From Thiodiazotropha sp040507035 (GTDB lineage Bacteria; Pseudomonadota; Gammaproteobacteria; Chromatiales; Chromatiaceae), in contig JBEVVR010000026.1 of assembly GCA_040507035.1 (NCBI GenBank), positions 1 to 64,000 on the forward strand: a stretch of 64,000 bases of DNA, given 5' to 3'. The translations under genes were made by a program, and so were the position numbers. The notes under the pieces were generated by a model. It was not told where the DNA came from. It saw only the letters and a list, made by a program, of their open reading frames with translations, and did not search any database. Positions 18,235 through 27,179 of the stretch are shown here, one piece after another. Each line of letters begins with the position of its first letter. Position 1 is the stretch's first letter.

Positions 18235-18846
18235 TTACCTACGGTAGTTCCTATTGCCTTGGGCCTGCCTTTGATTGGCGAAGTGTTGTCGATAGTAGGC
18301 CAGGGCGCTGCTGCCATTCGCCGATACATCGAATACCTTCCAACCGGTTTCACTGCGGTAGAAACGAAAGTCTATCGCTGCCGGATAACCACCGGCCCTA
18401 AGAATGCCGACGCGCATCTTCACCTCGTTGTCACCAATCCTACGTGGCCTAAAGAAACGCACATCCTGGTTGTCATAGCTTGCGAGTCTCTTCGCCAGTG
18501 TACCCAGCAACATCTCCTTGATGGTTTGTGCCAGCTCGATACGTTGTCGCCCATTCATTTGCCGGCCCATGGGACCAGCCGCCCAAGTCGCCATATAGGC
18601 AAAATCGAAATAGGGCGCCACTTCACTATCCAGAAAAGCCGAGATCTGTTGCGGTTGTGGGTTTTCGTTTGTCCGCAGATATCGCAACAGTTTCGTCATA
18701 CCTTCACGTAACAGGGTATCGGGCCCTGCCTCCTGGTATGTCGGCACCTGCAGCTGCGATGGTGGGTAGTTGTAACCGGGTGCTGCCTGTAGTGTCGATG
18801 CGGCAAACAGGCATATGCTGGTTAGGGTAATCAAAATTCTGCTCAT
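18235..18846 (-). CDS. MlaC/Ttg2D-like ABC transporter auxiliary protein
   Basis: A 203-residue exported protein: signal peptide (ILITLTSICLFAASTLQA), then an MlaC-like lipid-binding domain. Recognisable segments are ISAFLDSEVAPYFDF, AQTIKEMLLGTLAKRLASY, and the closing GWKVFDVSANGSSALAYYRQ. MlaC shuttles phospholipids between outer and inner membrane, but the other mla genes are absent here. The frame is open to 19053, yet a GGAGG just before the ATG at 18846 and the signal peptide fix the start. An aspartic protease gene follows. Confidence 0.85.
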   Translation of the reverse strand: MSRILITLTSICLFAASTLQAAPGYNYPPSQLQVPTYQEAGPDTLLREGMTKLLRYLRTNENPQPQQISAFLDSEVAPYFDFAYMATWAAGPMGRQMNGRQRIELAQTIKEMLLGTLAKRLASYDNQDVRFFRPRRIGDNEVKMRVGILRAGGYPAAIDFRFYRSETGWKVFDVSANGSSALAYYRQHFANQRQAQGNRNYRR

Positions 18847-19562
18847 AGATCCTCCGATGTGTTGATTGGAACGTCTCTGCGCCCTCCCTGTGAGAGTGCC
18901 TAGGGCTGATTGCAAAATCAAGCAGATCTCGAGACTGCATTCACCACGATTTGGTCCAGGTGGCAGATTCCGCCCGCCCGTACCCCGCAACAAGGGGGCC
19001 AGCGTCCCAGGTAGTCTCACCCTGCTCTGCCAGAAAGCACCCAGCCAGGCCACTTAGATCAGCGGACGTCTCAGGTGCCAAGCCTTGTGCTCCATAAACC
19101 GGCTCTTGCCGCATTCGGCAGGCGGCCTCAAAAAACCGTTATCTCATCATATATCTGCCCATATTAGGGCTCTTTTGCGAAATAGTATTGTTACGATTTC
19201 AAGGTTTGAGTTTCAAGGATTCGTTGTAGTAGCCGAGGAAGCTATCTGGAACAGGCCGTATTCACAGTCTATTAAACCATAACCCTGTCAGGGGCTTAAG
19301 CTATCGAAGCTGCAGCTCGAGAGTGTTAAACAGTCGGCAAAATCGAAGTTTATGGACTCTCAATCCTGTTTAGTCAGCAAGTCCGGCAACAATAAACAAC
19401 GATACTGAATTATACTTAAGGTTTGTTACAGTCAATAACTTACACCATCGAAGTAGAGAATTTTGCTGCTGACAATTGCTGAATGGAACCTTTTTTCGAG
19501 CTCATGAGACCCAACATTTTATTAGCAATTGTCAAATCTACGGGACATTTCAGGGAACGTTG
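18847..19562. other. Intergenic region without recognisable gene
   Basis: About 716 bases separate the divergent MlaC-like and GGDEF/EAL genes. Short open frames exist, but none has a convincing ribosome-binding site or family resemblance. The stretch from about 19130 to 19450 is AT-richer and probably contains the promoter of the GGDEF/EAL gene. No hairpin, repeat or riboswitch was recognised. Confidence 0.5.
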
Positions 19563-22037
19563 ATGCCAGGACAACTACGGGCTCTTGTAATAGAAGACTC
19601 CGAATATGATCATGATCTGTTGTGCAAGACCCTCCGTCGTGGCGGTTTGGAACTATCTACCCAACGTATTGATTCTTTAGATTCCCTTAAGGCCGCCCTG
19701 CAATCCGGCAGTTGGGATATCATTCTGTCGGCTACGGACATCACTGCCTGTTCCCCTGAAATGAGCCTCAAACTGCTGCAAAAGCAGCAGCTTGATATCC
19801 CTTTCATTCTTATATCGGACCATATCGGCGAAGAGAAGGCCGTCGCGCTGCTGAAAGCAGGCGCCAACGATTTCATCAATTTCAAAAACCTGGCCAGGCT
19901 GGTACCCGCAATAGAACGCGAACTCAAAGAGGCCGCGGTACGCCGCGAAGCGGAAGAGACGAAACAGGCACTACATCGCAGCGAGAATCGCTACCGGCAA
20001 CTGGTTGATGATTCACCCACCCCGATCTTGCTGCTGCAACACGAAAAGGTCGTGTTTCTCAACAAGGCAGCGAAACAGACACTTGCCGTTTCTGAACAGA
20101 AACCGCTGATTAACAAACCGATCAGTGAGCTGCTGCACATCGCATCTCCGGAACTGACGAAAGCGCCACTAAAATTACTGCGCAACCACAACAGCCGGCC
20201 TTACGAGGCTGTATTTTCACGTGCGGACGGGGTCATCATTCAAGTCGAAGTCTTTGTCAGCCCTGCCGAACATGAAGGTGAACCCGCCACCCAGCTTGTA
20301 TTCACCGACGTTACCCAACGCAAGGATTCAGATGCCAAACTGCAACAGGCGGTACAGATCATAGAACACACCATGGAAGGGGTGTTGATAACCGATAAAC
20401 AGGGGATGATCGACTCGGTCAATCCGGCGTTTAGCGAAATCACCGGCTATTCCGAGGAGGAGATCATCTCCAAGCACCCACGGATGCTAATCTCCAGTAA
20501 GCACTCTCCCGATTTTTTCGATGAGCTGTGGAACGAGGTCAAGGAGATAGGCTCATGGCGGGGTGAGATCTGGAATCAGCGCAAAAACGGCGAGATCTAC
20601 CCGGCCTGGATGACCATCAGCTGCGTCAAGGATGAGCATGGCTCAATCGTGCACTATGTCGCGGTCTTCTCCGATATCACCAGTATCAAGCAGACTCAAT
20701 CACAACTCGAGCATCTCGCCCACCACGACTCCCTGACCAACCTGCCCAACCGCCTGCTCTTCGAGGACCGACTCGAGCACGCGATAGCCCAGGCGAAACG
20801 TCAAAAACGCCAGCTCGCGGTGCTGTTCCTCGACCTTGACCGTTTCAAGAACATCAATGACAGTCTCGGCCATGCAATGGGGGACGAGCTGCTGAAAGAG
20901 GTTGCCACTCGCCTGCAGAATATATTGCGAGACGATGATACCGCTGCACGTCTGGGGGGCGACGAATTCACAGTACTGGTGGAAAACGTCGAAGATCCAA
21001 GCCAGGCGGCGGTGGTTGCGGCGAAGATTCAGGAGAAGTTCAAGACCCCTTTCAAGATCGCTGGACGGGAACTCCATGTCACCACCAGCATCGGTATCAG
21101 TATCTACCCCGATGACGGCAAGGATGTCGCGGATCTCACCAAGAATGCAGATGCCGCCATGTACCAAGCCAAGGAACAGGGACGCAACAGCTACCGCTAC
21201 TATACCTCGGAGCTCACCCGCACCGCCTTCGAGCGCCTGCTGCTTGAAACAGAGCTGCGCAGTGCATTGCAACAGAATCAGCTGTTGCTCTATTACCAGC
21301 CACAGATATCGCTGCACAATGGGGAGATGACCGGTGCGGAAGCGGTCCTGCGTTGGCACCATCCACGACTCGGAATCATCCCGCCAGCGCGTTTCATCCC
21401 CCTTGCCGAGGAGTCCGGCCTGATCCATGAGATAGGTAACTGGGTATTGCAGGAGGCCTGTGATCAGACACACTACCTGCATCGGCAGGGGCTCTTTCAG
21501 GGTCGCATGGCGATCAACCTCTCGGTCAGACAGATCATGCAGACCGACCTGATCCTGCGCTTCGAACAGATCATTGCTGAATCCGGCTGTCCCCCGGACA
21601 TGCTGCAACTGGAGGTCACCGAAGGCATATTCATGGGACAAATGAAACACTCGGTTCCGGTTCTCGACGTCTTCAAAAAACTCGGGGTATCGATTGCCAT
21701 CGACGATTTCGGCACCGGTTACTCCTCCCTCTCCTACCTGAAGCAGCTACCCATCGACAAGCTCAAGATCGACAGGTCCTTCATCCGCGACATGCCCCAC
21801 GACAGCGACGCCGTGGCCATCACTCAGGCTATCGTCTCCCTGGGCAAGAATCTGGGATTGAGGATCACCGCGGAGGGCATAGAGACCATGGCACAACAGT
21901 CCCTACTGCAGAAAATGGGTTGTCAGGAGGGTCAGGGATATCTCTATAGCCCACCGGTCCCGGCGGAGACCTTCGAGGAGATGCTGCTCGAGGGCAGAAG
22001 AACCTTTCACCACCACTTTTCCAACTACGGTCGATAA
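19563..22037 (+). CDS. Cyclic-di-GMP regulator: degenerate receiver - PAS - PAS - GGDEF - EAL
   Basis: An 824-residue signalling protein. Residues 5-130 form a receiver fold, but the phosphoacceptor position in WDIILSATDI is Ala57, and the usual MKGN lysine segment reads NFKN. Two PAS regions follow. The diguanylate cyclase domain has an intact RLGGDEF. The phosphodiesterase domain has EAV in place of EAL (GAEAVLRWHHP) but retains DDFGTGYSSL and AEGIET. The frame opens at a TTG at 19476; an AGGGA before the ATG at 19563 and the start of the receiver fold support the later start. It lies next to the porin/binding-protein/kinase locus and may be its output. Confidence 0.92.
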   Translation: MPGQLRALVIEDSEYDHDLLCKTLRRGGLELSTQRIDSLDSLKAALQSGSWDIILSATDITACSPEMSLKLLQKQQLDIPFILISDHIGEEKAVALLKAGANDFINFKNLARLVPAIERELKEAAVRREAEETKQALHRSENRYRQLVDDSPTPILLLQHEKVVFLNKAAKQTLAVSEQKPLINKPISELLHIASPELTKAPLKLLRNHNSRPYEAVFSRADGVIIQVEVFVSPAEHEGEPATQLVFTDVTQRKDSDAKLQQAVQIIEHTMEGVLITDKQGMIDSVNPAFSEITGYSEEEIISKHPRMLISSKHSPDFFDELWNEVKEIGSWRGEIWNQRKNGEIYPAWMTISCVKDEHGSIVHYVAVFSDITSIKQTQSQLEHLAHHDSLTNLPNRLLFEDRLEHAIAQAKRQKRQLAVLFLDLDRFKNINDSLGHAMGDELLKEVATRLQNILRDDDTAARLGGDEFTVLVENVEDPSQAAVVAAKIQEKFKTPFKIAGRELHVTTSIGISIYPDDGKDVADLTKNADAAMYQAKEQGRNSYRYYTSELTRTAFERLLLETELRSALQQNQLLLYYQPQISLHNGEMTGAEAVLRWHHPRLGIIPPARFIPLAEESGLIHEIGNWVLQEACDQTHYLHRQGLFQGRMAINLSVRQIMQTDLILRFEQIIAESGCPPDMLQLEVTEGIFMGQMKHSVPVLDVFKKLGVSIAIDDFGTGYSSLSYLKQLPIDKLKIDRSFIRDMPHDSDAVAITQAIVSLGKNLGLRITAEGIETMAQQSLLQKMGCQEGQGYLYSPPVPAETFEEMLLEGRRTFHHHFSNYGR

Positions 22038-22123
22038 GCGGGCCAAAAGCAGCTACCACCATTTCATCGCCGATCACCCCCCAGGTAACAATCTGCCTGA
22101 CCAATCCACTTCAAGCCTACCAC

Positions 22124-22270
22124 TTTCATCTGCAAGACAAGATAAAGGAACGTACCGCTGAACTCGTAGCAGCCATATGAGCCCATGACACGGACATGGC
22201 GGAGACATTGGATGCGCTGGCCAAGGATCTGCAATACGGCCGTATTCTGCAATTAATCGAGGCCCGTTAG
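22124..22270 (+). pseudogene. Relic of a hybrid histidine kinase (3' end)
   Basis: From about 22180 the reading frame reads AHDTDMAETLDALAKDLQYG and ends at TAG 22270, closely matching the last 30 residues of the hybrid kinase at 28311-31136. The DNA similarity is obvious by eye. Upstream in frame is DKIKERTAELVAA, reminiscent of the linker before the kinase dimerisation domain. A TGA at 22178-22180 interrupts the frame where the intact gene has an arginine codon. It is best read as the remnant of a second kinase copy that lost its core. Confidence 0.75.
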
Positions 22271-22399
22271 AGTCAAGCAAACACCAAGGTCAGATCTGGG
22301 AAAAGAAATGACACAGATCAATCGATCAACAGCATATCGAGACTTCATGAAACCATTTAAAGCCTATACTTAAAGATATGGTGCAGATACACCTTGCAG

Positions 22400-22455
22400 C
22401 TGGGAAATATGGTGTGGTTCCCAGGGCCGTGGCAATGGATCGGGAGGCGTCCCGA
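22400..22455 (+). other. Two adjacent hairpins upstream of the porin gene
   Basis: CTGGGAA/TTCCCAG (22400-22406 with 22418-22424) and TCGGGA/TCCCGA (22440-22445 with 22450-22455, GGCG loop) follow each other about 300 bases before the LamB-type gene. They could belong to a structured leader or to a decayed mobile element. The rest of 22271-22740 has no recognisable gene and no match to a c-di-GMP riboswitch core that I can see. Confidence 0.3.
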
Positions 22456-22753
22456 ACCGATGCGACTGCGCATTAAGAATGAAAGTACTGGGCCCGGTAT
22501 CCCACCGTTAGACCAGGATTAGATCTAATTTCCCTCCTCAGTTAAAGGAAGAACGACCTCCCGTGGAGTACGGGTTGTTGGCAGCATGAGATTGTCGCTG
22601 ACACTGTTCCGCAGGCTGGTAGTTTTTGTCATGAACGTCCTTTGGTTCATCCTTTCAAGGCATGTGGAACAGTGAACGCACTGGGTGGCCGAGTAGCTAC
22701 TCTACGCGGCGGCTTGGCCTTGGATCCATATAAAAACAACAACAGGAGATCTA

Positions 22754-24271
22754 ATGATGAATCATTCAAAGACTAGAGCTGGGAATAGAAGACTGTGGAC
22801 TATTGTCGGAATTGTCATCGCAAGCTGCATACTTTATCAACCTATCGACGGATTTGCCGATGATATTTCCGAACTCCGCCAAGCCATTGAACGGATGGAA
22901 CAAAAGCTTGAAAGATTGGAGGCCGAAAAAGAACAGGAAAAATTAGCGGAGGAGAAGAAACAAAAAGAGGATGATTTTAAAAGTTTCGAGTTCCACGGAT
23001 ACTCCCGTGCCGGTTTTGGCTGGAACAAGGATGGTGGCACCGGAAACCAGTATCGATGGAACTACGATGCCAGTGGTCTGGATGAACACTATTGGCGGTT
23101 GGGTAACGAACCCCATGACGCCTACACCGCGCTATCTTTCATCAAGAACATCGAAACCGATGATCAGTCCTTCGTAAAGTTTGACGCTACGATAATCATC
23201 GCACCCAGAGCTGAAGACAATTTTGAGCGAACTGAGGTGGTTGTGCGCCAACTCTATTCTGAGATGGGGAATTTCAGTTGGGCGCCGGGTGTTACCTTCT
23301 GGGCTGGGCAAAAATGGTATCGCCAACCCGGTGACCAGCACATCACGGATTGGCAGTTCCTCGACATCGCTGGCTATGGAGGCGGTATAGGTGATATCCC
23401 AATAGGAGAATCCGCCAAATTCAGTATAGCCGCCCTGGGCTTTATCGATGAAAACGAGTATGAAACGGTATCTGGGGATACAACCGAGATAACCGACAAT
23501 GGTGAACCGGCCAGCTATGTTGTGGATTTCCGCGTAGAGGAAATTCCCTTCGGCATGGGTAATATACTGATACAGTTTGCCCCTACCTGGACATCAGGTG
23601 GTGAGTTTTCTGAACCCATATTGGCCGACGATGGCAGCTCGATCAGCAAACTCGATTCAGAGTCTGGCTGGATGAGTGCCGTCTATCTCAACTTTGACGA
23701 TTTTTTCGGCATCCTGGAAGGTGGAAGCGGGCGAATTATCGGCCGCTACGGTAAAGGCTACGGCTCTACCCTGTTCAACAACCGTTATATGCAACCCAAT
23801 CCCTTTGCGACCTCTATCGACTGGGGAAACAGCAGCCGATGGAGTCTCATGCTGGATGGTGTCATGGAATTCAGCCCCAGATTCCAAATCATGCCTGTGG
23901 TCGCCTATCAATATTTCGACAACGGCCTGAAGCGGAATAACTCGGTGACAAAGATACTCTACGGTGGCCGCGCCAAATACAGCATAAACAAGAATATCGC
24001 CTTACAGCTGGAGGCAGGGGCGGTTTACCTGGATAGCGAACCCACAATAACCGCTGACGGCCATTTGCAGGATACCTTGTATAAGGTCACCTTCGCACCC
24101 ACCATTCAGCCCAAACTGGGATTTTGGGCGCGACCCGAGATTCGATTCTATGTCACTTATGCCTGGTGGGACGATACCGAGAGTAACGCCTTTCTCGACG
24201 ATCCGGCTGGCATCGAAGCGGACGACACCAGCGGTTTAAACTATGGCATGCAGATGGAGATTTGGTTTTAG
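22754..24271 (+). CDS. LamB-type maltoporin-family outer-membrane protein
   Basis: A 505-residue outer-membrane protein: signal peptide (WTIVGIVIASCILY), a short charged coiled coil (residues about 32-68), then a LamB-like beta-barrel. The barrel opens with FEFHGYSRAGFGWN and contains RLGNEP, WAGQKWYRQPGDQHITDWQF and a C-terminal phenylalanine (MQMEIWF), typical of BAM-assembled porins. The N-terminal coiled coil is common in large carbohydrate porins. It likely lets oligosaccharides into the periplasm, where the following binding proteins could bind them. AGGAG precedes the start codon. It is upstream of the binding-protein array in the same direction. Confidence 0.87.
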   Translation: MMNHSKTRAGNRRLWTIVGIVIASCILYQPIDGFADDISELRQAIERMEQKLERLEAEKEQEKLAEEKKQKEDDFKSFEFHGYSRAGFGWNKDGGTGNQYRWNYDASGLDEHYWRLGNEPHDAYTALSFIKNIETDDQSFVKFDATIIIAPRAEDNFERTEVVVRQLYSEMGNFSWAPGVTFWAGQKWYRQPGDQHITDWQFLDIAGYGGGIGDIPIGESAKFSIAALGFIDENEYETVSGDTTEITDNGEPASYVVDFRVEEIPFGMGNILIQFAPTWTSGGEFSEPILADDGSSISKLDSESGWMSAVYLNFDDFFGILEGGSGRIIGRYGKGYGSTLFNNRYMQPNPFATSIDWGNSSRWSLMLDGVMEFSPRFQIMPVVAYQYFDNGLKRNNSVTKILYGGRAKYSINKNIALQLEAGAVYLDSEPTITADGHLQDTLYKVTFAPTIQPKLGFWARPEIRFYVTYAWWDDTESNAFLDDPAGIEADDTSGLNYGMQMEIWF

Positions 24272-24328
24272 CCTGGGTTTCAATGATGACTCAACAATCT
24301 ACCCGTTGACGCTGAAAGGAGATAAACC

Positions 24329-25687
24329 ATGTTAACCCAAGTACAAGACACCTTACTTGGTTCAATGTTCGTTCTGCTTATGGGTACCTACCTCTTCTTT
24401 GCCTGCTGTGTCTCCACAGGGTTCGCGGCATCCCCTACCTCGGAAACAACAAGCACACCGCTATCAGATCAAAGCAGCCAACGAAAAGTCATCAGCGTCT
24501 GGACACACATGTTACCTGGCAGCATAGAGGGCGATGTGTTTGCAAAATCGGTCAGTGAATTCGAACTGCTGCAGGATGAATATACAATAGAGGTCGTGCC
24601 GATCTCCCCTGAAACCTATGCCGACCGGATCATCGGCAGCGCCCAGTCTGGCAGCCTACCCTGCGTTTTGGAATTTGACGGCCCCTACCTCTACAACTTT
24701 GTCTGGTCGGGCTACCTGCAACCCATTGACCGTTTTGTTTCGGCAGAGCTAAAAGCAGATTTGTTGCCTTCGGTTATCGCCCAGGCGACTTACAACGACC
24801 AGCTCTATTGTGTGGGTCAGTTCGATACCGGCATGATGATCTACGGCAATCGCCGTTATCTGCAGGCGGCGGGCATCCGCATAGCGACCTTTGAAGAACC
24901 CTGGAACCTGGCCGAATTTGAAGAGGCGCTGGAAAAACTGACCGCCCTTCCCGAGGTGGAGCATGCGATCGATATGAAAGTCAATTACGGCCGCGGCGAG
25001 TTCTATAGCTATGGCTTTGCTCCCATCCTGCAATCCTTCGGCGGCGGCCTAATTGATCGCTCCGACTACCAGCAAGCCAGCGGGGTATTGGATGGGCCCA
25101 AATCGATTCAGGCAATGCAGCGTTTTCAAAGTTGGTTCGAAAAGGGTTGGGCCGGTAAATCCGAAACAACGGATGACGCCTTTTACCGCACCAAAAAAGC
25201 AGCCCTCGCCTGGGTGGGTGCCTGGATGTACAAACCCCACGCCAACGGTTTGGGGGAAGACCTGGTTGTAATGCCCCTGCCTGATTTTGGCACCGGTCCC
25301 AAAGCCACCATGGGTAACTGGGCCTGGAGCATTACCAGCAACTGTCAGGACCCAACCGGCGCCTGGACTTTCATCGAGTTTCTGCTCTCCCCGAAAGAGA
25401 TGTTACGCATGACCAACGAGAGTGGTGGCGCGCCATCCCGCAGGTCGGTGCTGGCCCAGTCAAAGCTCTATAGCGAGACAGGTCCTTTACATCTGATTTG
25501 GCGGCAACTAGACAGCAAGCGGATTGTGCCCCGCCCGATTACCCCGGCCTATGCCACCATCTCCAGGGTATTTGCCGAAGCCGTGGGCAACATCATCAGC
25601 GGGGAGGATGTAAAAGCGGAGCTAAGCCGGGCGGCACGGGAGATTGATCAGGATATCAAGGCCCATCAGGGCTATCCGATCAACTGA
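24329..25687 (+). CDS. Extracellular sugar-binding protein (family 1), copy 1
   Basis: A 452-residue periplasmic solute-binding protein: signal peptide with cleavage near GFAA, then a two-lobe sugar-binding fold. It opens with VISVWTHMLPGSIEGDVF and contains YADRIIGSAQSGSLPCVLEF and late GAWTFIEFLLSPKEMLR, typical of family 1 binding proteins for oligosaccharides. AAAGGAG precedes the ATG. It is the first of three tandem paralogues. No permease or ATPase gene is adjacent, so delivery to a receptor kinase or to a distant transporter must be considered. A short gap follows the LamB-type gene. Confidence 0.9.
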   Translation: MLTQVQDTLLGSMFVLLMGTYLFFACCVSTGFAASPTSETTSTPLSDQSSQRKVISVWTHMLPGSIEGDVFAKSVSEFELLQDEYTIEVVPISPETYADRIIGSAQSGSLPCVLEFDGPYLYNFVWSGYLQPIDRFVSAELKADLLPSVIAQATYNDQLYCVGQFDTGMMIYGNRRYLQAAGIRIATFEEPWNLAEFEEALEKLTALPEVEHAIDMKVNYGRGEFYSYGFAPILQSFGGGLIDRSDYQQASGVLDGPKSIQAMQRFQSWFEKGWAGKSETTDDAFYRTKKAALAWVGAWMYKPHANGLGEDLVVMPLPDFGTGPKATMGNWAWSITSNCQDPTGAWTFIEFLLSPKEMLRMTNESGGAPSRRSVLAQSKLYSETGPLHLIWRQLDSKRIVPRPITPAYATISRVFAEAVGNIISGEDVKAELSRAAREIDQDIKAHQGYPIN

Positions 25688-25764
25688 AACGGCGCAAGTC
25701 ACCACTGGCCCTCGATGAAACCGGGGTGAACATCGGGCATTTTGATGATGAAAGGAGACAAACC

Positions 25765-27111
25765 ATGCCAACCCGAACTCAAGACCATTGTATTGAGATG
25801 ATACTGGGTCTGCTTATGGGCCTGTGCCTGCTTTCCCCCTGCTGGGCCCCCGCCGGGTTCGCCGCACCGGCAAATAGCACGCCGGATTCAGATCAAAACG
25901 AGCAACGAAAAACCATAAGCGTCTGGACTCACATGTTACCTGGTAGCGTGGAAGGTGATGTGTTTACAAACAGCGTTAGCGCGTTCGAGCAGGCGCAGGA
26001 TGAGTATAGAATAGAAGTCGTGCCGATTGCCCCTGAAACCTATGCTGACCGGGTCATTGGCAGCGCCCAGTCCGGCACGCTACCCTGCGTCTTGGAATTC
26101 GATGGACCATATCTCTACAACTTTGCCTGGTCAGGCTACCTGCAGCCGATTGATCGCTTCGTCTCCGCAGAGCTCAAAGCCGATTTTCTGCCCACGATTA
26201 TCACTCAGGGCACCTTCAACGGGCAACTCTATAGCCTGGGGCAGTTTGACTCCGGGTTGGCGATCTATGGCAATCGTCACTACCTCGAGGCTGCCGGGGT
26301 TCGGATTCCCAGCTTTGATCAACCCTGGAATCTGACCGAGTTTGAACTGGCACTGGAAAAACTGACCGCTCTGCCAGAGGTAGAATATGCTCTAGATATG
26401 AAAATCAACTACGGCCGGGGCGAATACTATACAGCTACTTATTCCCTCATTATTCTTTCATTTGGTGGTGACCTGATTGACCGCAACAGTTATCAACAAG
26501 CCAGCGGCGTTTTGGACGGTGCGCGGTCGGTTGAGGCCATGCAGCATTTCCAGAGCTGGTTTGAAAATGGCTGGGTTGGCAAATCCACCACCACGGATGA
26601 CGACTTTTACGGTACCAAAAAAGCGGCCCTCTCCTGGGTGGGGCACTGGATGTACCTCCCCCATGCGGAGGCTTTGGGGGAGGACTTGATTGTGCTACCG
26701 ATGCCCGATTTTGGGCATGGATCTAAAACCACCCCGGGCTCCTGGAGCTGGAGCATAACCAGCAACTGCCAGAATCCTGACGGTGCCTGGGCTTTTATCG
26801 AGCACCTCCTTCTGCCACAAGAAATTCAGCGCATGACGAATGCCAACGGCGCAGTACCAGCCCGTCAGTCTGTCCTCCTGCAATCCAAGTTATACGGTGA
26901 GAGAGGACCTTTACGTCTCTATGTGCAACAACTTGAAAGCGAACGGGCCGTCCCCCGCCCAATCACCCCTGCATACGCCACCATCTCAAGGGTATTTGCC
27001 GAAGCCGCTGACAACATCATCAATGGAGCGGATGTAAAAACGGAACTAAGCAGGGCTGCACAGCTAATTGATCAGGATATCAAGGCCCATCAAGGCTATC
27101 CGATTCACTAA
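25765..27111 (+). CDS. Extracellular sugar-binding protein (family 1), copy 2
   Basis: A 448-residue paralogue of the preceding gene: signal peptide ending GFAA, then TISVWTHMLPGSVEGDVF and the same overall architecture to the IDQDIKAHQGYPIH end. Differences cluster in regions such as TATYSLIILSFGGDLID and SWSWSITSNCQ, so the ligand preference may differ. The frame is open from 25726, but AAAGGAG before the ATG at 25765 and the signal peptide set the start. The gap to copy 1 is 77 bases. Confidence 0.9.
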   Translation: MPTRTQDHCIEMILGLLMGLCLLSPCWAPAGFAAPANSTPDSDQNEQRKTISVWTHMLPGSVEGDVFTNSVSAFEQAQDEYRIEVVPIAPETYADRVIGSAQSGTLPCVLEFDGPYLYNFAWSGYLQPIDRFVSAELKADFLPTIITQGTFNGQLYSLGQFDSGLAIYGNRHYLEAAGVRIPSFDQPWNLTEFELALEKLTALPEVEYALDMKINYGRGEYYTATYSLIILSFGGDLIDRNSYQQASGVLDGARSVEAMQHFQSWFENGWVGKSTTTDDDFYGTKKAALSWVGHWMYLPHAEALGEDLIVLPMPDFGHGSKTTPGSWSWSITSNCQNPDGAWAFIEHLLLPQEIQRMTNANGAVPARQSVLLQSKLYGERGPLRLYVQQLESERAVPRPITPAYATISRVFAEAADNIINGADVKTELSRAAQLIDQDIKAHQGYPIH

Positions 27112-27179
27112 CAGCTGGGCGAGTCAGCGGTGGGCTGTGGTGAACAGAAGGCCTTGCGGCCATGACAAGGAGTTGAAAC

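Noticed and set aside
20700..21650. 316-codon minus-strand frame opposite the GGDEF/EAL gene
   Set aside because: It is an antisense shadow of clearly coding GGDEF and EAL domains, with low-complexity composition.
22300..22740. c-di-GMP riboswitch upstream of the porin gene
   Set aside because: The conserved GEMM core could not be found; only simple hairpins are visible.
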